Assembly: GCA_030641085.1 (NCBI GenBank)
Contig: DAOWIC010000046.1
Span: forward strand, 1 to 9,068
Source of the DNA: Calditrichota bacterium
GTDB taxonomy: Bacteria; Zixibacteria; MSB-5A5; GN15; FEB-12
DNA length: 9,068 nucleotides
Reading direction: 5' to 3'
The translations under genes were made by a program, and so were the position numbers. Shown in pieces: positions 7,176-9,068 of the stretch; position 1 is the stretch's first letter, and every line of letters begins with the position of its first letter. A model generated the notes under the pieces. It was given only the letters and a program-made list of their open reading frames with translations. It was not told the origin of the DNA and did no database searches.

Positions 7176-7766
7176 TTAGCTGGTTAACCCTCTAACGTAT
7201 ATTGGCACATTGTTGGCGATAACATCGGGCGGATCAAACTGCTTGCCTTGAAAGCCCTTCCACAATGTCACACCCAGCGCGCAATCAAAAACCATCCCGA
7301 TAAAGCACCGGGCGGTCATTTCGTTGTTTTTATTTATGATAGAACCCATCTCGTAAAGTCGGTCAAGCTGCGTATAAAGGAAGCGCACATAAGTGCCCCG
7401 GATCGCCTGGTAAACTTGCTTCGACTTGGTATGCCCCCTCAAGGCAGAGTACAACAGGAGCCGGTAAACGTCCTGGTTTTCGCTGAAGTAGTCAAGTATG
7501 TGATTGGCGATCGACTTAAGCAGTACCTCTACGTCGTTGGTTTTTCCCAACTGCTCAAACAGCTCATCGTAGTTCAGGCGCTTGCTGATAGAATCGAGGA
7601 CTGCGTCGTAGATCGCTTCTTTCGAGGAATAATGACGGTAAAGAGCCGGCTCGGTTATGCCGCAGGCATCGGCCAACTGCTTTACGGTTACCTTGTCGTA
7701 ACCCGACTCGCTGAACAGCCGGGTTGCCTCGGTCAGAATCTGAGTCTTTCTATCGGTTTTTGCCAC
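7176..7766 (-). CDS. TetR/AcrR-family transcriptional regulator
   Basis: This 196-residue protein has the TetR layout. Its N-terminal DNA-binding domain includes a helix-turn-helix at about residues 27-46 (VTVKQLADACGITEPALYRHY, followed by SSKEAIYDAV). A helical ligand-binding and dimerisation domain follows, of normal family length. The ligand cannot be predicted. The start is a GTG (7766-7764) directly after a purine-rich GAGAGAAA; no better ATG lies in frame upstream. It sits just upstream of the mtrAB-like operon on the same strand, 157 bases before its start. An inverted repeat related to site B covers its own candidate promoter, so autoregulation and control of the porin-cytochrome operon are inferred. 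Confidence 0.9.
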   Translation of the reverse strand: MAKTDRKTQILTEATRLFSESGYDKVTVKQLADACGITEPALYRHYSSKEAIYDAVLDSISKRLNYDELFEQLGKTNDVEVLLKSIANHILDYFSENQDVYRLLLYSALRGHTKSKQVYQAIRGTYVRFLYTQLDRLYEMGSIINKNNEMTARCFIGMVFDCALGVTLWKGFQGKQFDPPDVIANNVPIYVRGLTS

Positions 7767-7784
7767 TTTCTCTCACCACACAGA

Positions 7785-7800
7785 AGTTAACAACCACTAA
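7785..7800. promoter_or_regulatory. Operator-like site over the tetR promoter (site C)
   Basis: On the minus strand this reads TTAGTGGTTGTTAACT. It shares TTAGT-N4-GTT-N-ACT with sites A and B and overlaps the candidate -10 and start point of tetR, as expected for autoregulation. Its dyad symmetry is weaker than that of site B. Confidence 0.5.
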
Positions 7801-7826
7801 CATACGATATCTTATAGGCCGGTCAA
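7799..7826 (-). promoter_or_regulatory. Candidate promoter of the tetR-family gene
   Basis: TTGACC (7826-7821) and TATGTT (7804-7799) are separated by 16 bases on the minus strand. Operator site C overlaps the -10 and the probable start point. Confidence 0.5.
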
Positions 7827-7926
7827 GGAAAAACTGACTGAATTTGTTATCTTTTTCACATAATCAAACCAGAAAAAGATACACACTCCATCTCTCCTGT
7901 CAACAAATTTCGTATACATCCGCGTC

Positions 7927-7962
7927 CGGCGGCAGGCGCTCTTTGTCGTTCGCCTGCCGCCG
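7927..7962. repeat. GC-rich hairpin in the divergent intergenic region
   Basis: A perfect 12-bp inverted repeat (CGGCGGCAGGCG / CGCCTGCCGCCG) encloses a 12-base loop between tetR and the HD gene. There is no adjacent T-run, so it does not look like an intrinsic terminator. It could be a dispersed palindromic element or a structured regulatory site; it lies just upstream of the HD gene promoter. Confidence 0.6.
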
Positions 7963-7969
7963 ATTGCGC

Positions 7970-7998
7970 TGGACAGGCGCGTCTTATTGCATTATGAT
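7970..7998 (+). promoter_or_regulatory. Candidate promoter of the HD-protein gene
   Basis: TGGACA (7970-7975) and TATGAT (7993-7998) are separated by 17 bases, each one base from the sigma70 consensus. The gene starts 45 bases downstream of the -10. Confidence 0.55.
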
Positions 7999-8042
7999 GG
8001 GAGACATTATTCGCCAATAATACCAGGGAAAGGATATGTTTC

Positions 8043-8594
8043 ATGACCAACAATAACTCCAAGTCGGACCTGGTCTTAAGACTGCTTCCGGAGGTAACTG
8101 AAATCAGCGACGCCGATCTGAGAGAAAAAGTCGTAGCCTGCTGGGAAGAGGCAATTGATTTTCGCGGATGGAGCGAAGAGCTGCTGCGCAACATTCCCTT
8201 TACGCTCCTGGCCGACAACGTGACGATCACCTTCATCGATCATGTGCGCGCTGTCTGCCGGATGTGTATCGCCTGCGATGACGTGCTTAACGACATCCAC
8301 GGCAAGAACAAGACGCCGGTCAACCGCAACTACCTCATCGCGGGCGCGTTGCTGGCCGACGTCGGCAAGCTGCTGGAGTTTGAGATCATCGACGGCAAGC
8401 CGGTCAAGTCCGATTACGGCAAGCATATCCGTCATCCGTTCAGCGGCGTCGGACTGGCATTCAAGCACGGCCTGCCGTCGGAAGTAATGCACGTTATCGC
8501 GACGCATTCCAAAGAGGGTGCCGGCGAAAAGCGTCTGCCGGAAAGCATCATCTTCCACCACGCCGACTTCATTGATTTTGAATTGGTCAAGTAA
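8043..8594 (+). CDS. HD-superfamily (HDIG-type) protein with an altered HD motif
   Basis: The 183-residue protein has the helical pattern of a small HD-domain phosphohydrolase. It has H67 in TFIDHVRAVC, then GALLADVGKL at 101-110, HIRHPFSGV near 128-136, IATHSKEG near 152-159 and IIFHHADFIDFEL near 169-181. The core motif, normally HD (as in LLHDVGK), reads AD here (A105-D106), so one canonical metal-binding histidine is replaced. The other histidines are kept, which could mean changed metal binding, a changed substrate or a non-catalytic role. The substrate is unknown. It is soluble, with no signal peptide. AGGA (8031-8034) lies eight bases before ATG 8043. It is 41 bases upstream of the homoaconitase-like gene on the same strand and is probably co-transcribed with it. 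Confidence 0.82.
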   Translation: MTNNNSKSDLVLRLLPEVTEISDADLREKVVACWEEAIDFRGWSEELLRNIPFTLLADNVTITFIDHVRAVCRMCIACDDVLNDIHGKNKTPVNRNYLIAGALLADVGKLLEFEIIDGKPVKSDYGKHIRHPFSGVGLAFKHGLPSEVMHVIATHSKEGAGEKRLPESIIFHHADFIDFELVK

Positions 8595-8635
8595 CCCACC
8601 CGGTCTGTTTTGATTGTTAGATGAGGATAGATTCC

Positions 8636-9068
8636 ATGAATAAAGTTGGACAGACACTGGTCGAGAAGATCGCGCAGAAGTTCGCGATCGGTCTGGAAGA
8701 TGGTCACGTTGTCCGTTCCGGGGATTATATATCGATCCGTCCGGCCCACGTTATGACGCACGACAACACCGGCGCGGTAATACCCAAGTTCAATTCGATC
8801 GGCGCCGGCGCCATTGCCAACCCGCGCCAGCCGGTCTACGCCCTGGATCACAATGTCCAGGACACCAGCGACACTAACCTGGCCAAGTATAGAAAGATCG
8901 AACAGTTCGCCAGTGACAACGGCGTCGACTTTTATCCGGCCGGACGCGGTATCGGTCACCAGATTATGTGCGAAGAGGGTTATGTCTGGCCGGGCGCGAT
9001 GATGGTCGCCTCCGACAGTCATTCCAATATGTACGGCGGACTGGGCTGTCTCGGCACGCCGATTGTCC
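8636..9068 (+). CDS. Homoaconitase (Lys4-like)/aconitase-family hydro-lyase, N-terminal part, runs off the window
   Basis: The first 144 residues are visible and the frame is open at the edge. The segments SGDYISIRPAHVMTHDN, DHNVQ, PAGRGIGHQIM and VASDSHSNMYGGLGCLGTPIV are those of the homoaconitase branch of the aconitase/IPM dehydratase superfamily, close in pattern to fungal Lys4. These enzymes use a [4Fe-4S] cluster to isomerise homocitrate to homoisocitrate in alpha-aminoadipate lysine synthesis, or related 2-hydroxy acids. The DH pair and the SDSH motif are active-site elements. The cluster cysteines would lie beyond the edge. ATG 8636 has GAGGAT about seven bases upstream. In a bacterium the true substrate could be homocitrate, isopropylmalate or citrate; the visible part cannot decide. 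Confidence 0.88.
   Translation, partial: MNKVGQTLVEKIAQKFAIGLEDGHVVRSGDYISIRPAHVMTHDNTGAVIPKFNSIGAGAIANPRQPVYALDHNVQDTSDTNLAKYRKIEQFASDNGVDFYPAGRGIGHQIMCEEGYVWPGAMMVASDSHSNMYGGLGCLGTPIV

Noticed and set aside
8432..9022. Minus-strand open frame of 196 codons
   Set aside because: It is antisense to the HD and homoaconitase genes, whose conserved motifs show the coding strand is plus.

Overview
The window reads as part of the chromosome of a Gram-negative, anaerobic bacterium that respires extracellular or outer-surface electron acceptors. GC content is moderate to high. Positions 1-7766 are all on the minus strand and hold four multiheme c-type cytochromes, an outer-membrane beta-barrel and a TetR-type regulator. 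No taxon can be fixed from sequence alone. The style fits a Geobacter-like deltaproteobacterium or an FCB-type candidate phylum such as Zixibacteria; this is a low-confidence guess.

Layout. (a) 7176-7766 (-): TetR-family regulator. (b) 7019-3888 (-): a two-gene MtrAB-type porin-cytochrome unit, made of a decaheme MtrA/DmsE-family cytochrome (7019-6072) followed directly by an MtrB/PioB-family barrel (6062-3888). The barrel frame is interrupted by one in-frame TGA at 4331-4329 and then runs on in the same frame for 146 codons to a plausible barrel C-terminus. A 52-nt hairpin starts at the base after the TGA and carries a GGU apical loop 24 nt downstream, the architecture of a bacterial SECIS element. 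A selenocysteine-containing barrel is therefore the leading hypothesis; a nonsense mutation or sequencing error is the main alternative. (c) 3687-2173 (-): an inner-membrane seven-heme NapC/NirT-type quinol oxidase resembling Geobacter ImcH. (d) 1962-772 and 766-<1 (-): two tandem paralogous periplasmic multiheme cytochromes, the first with 11 heme motifs and a C-terminal membrane anchor, the second running off the window. (e) 8043-8594 (+): an HD-type protein with an altered metal motif. (f) 8636->9068 (+): the N-terminal part of a homoaconitase (Lys4-like) or aconitase-family hydro-lyase.

How they may work together (inference). The ImcH-like protein takes electrons from menaquinol, the 11-heme and partner cytochromes carry them in the periplasm, and the decaheme protein inside the barrel passes them through the outer membrane. 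Near-palindromic sites sharing TTAGT-N4-GTT-N-ACT lie at the tetR promoter, at the mtrA-like promoter and between the imcH-like gene and the cytochrome pair. This suggests that the TetR protein controls itself and parts of the conduit. The rightward HD/homoaconitase genes have their own promoter and look like a separate metabolic unit.

No stretch over 300 bases lacks a gene. The larger gaps (1963-2172, 3688-3887, 7020-7175, 7767-8042) hold the promoters, operators and hairpins listed. I saw no tRNA, rRNA, CRISPR array, insertion sequence or attachment site.
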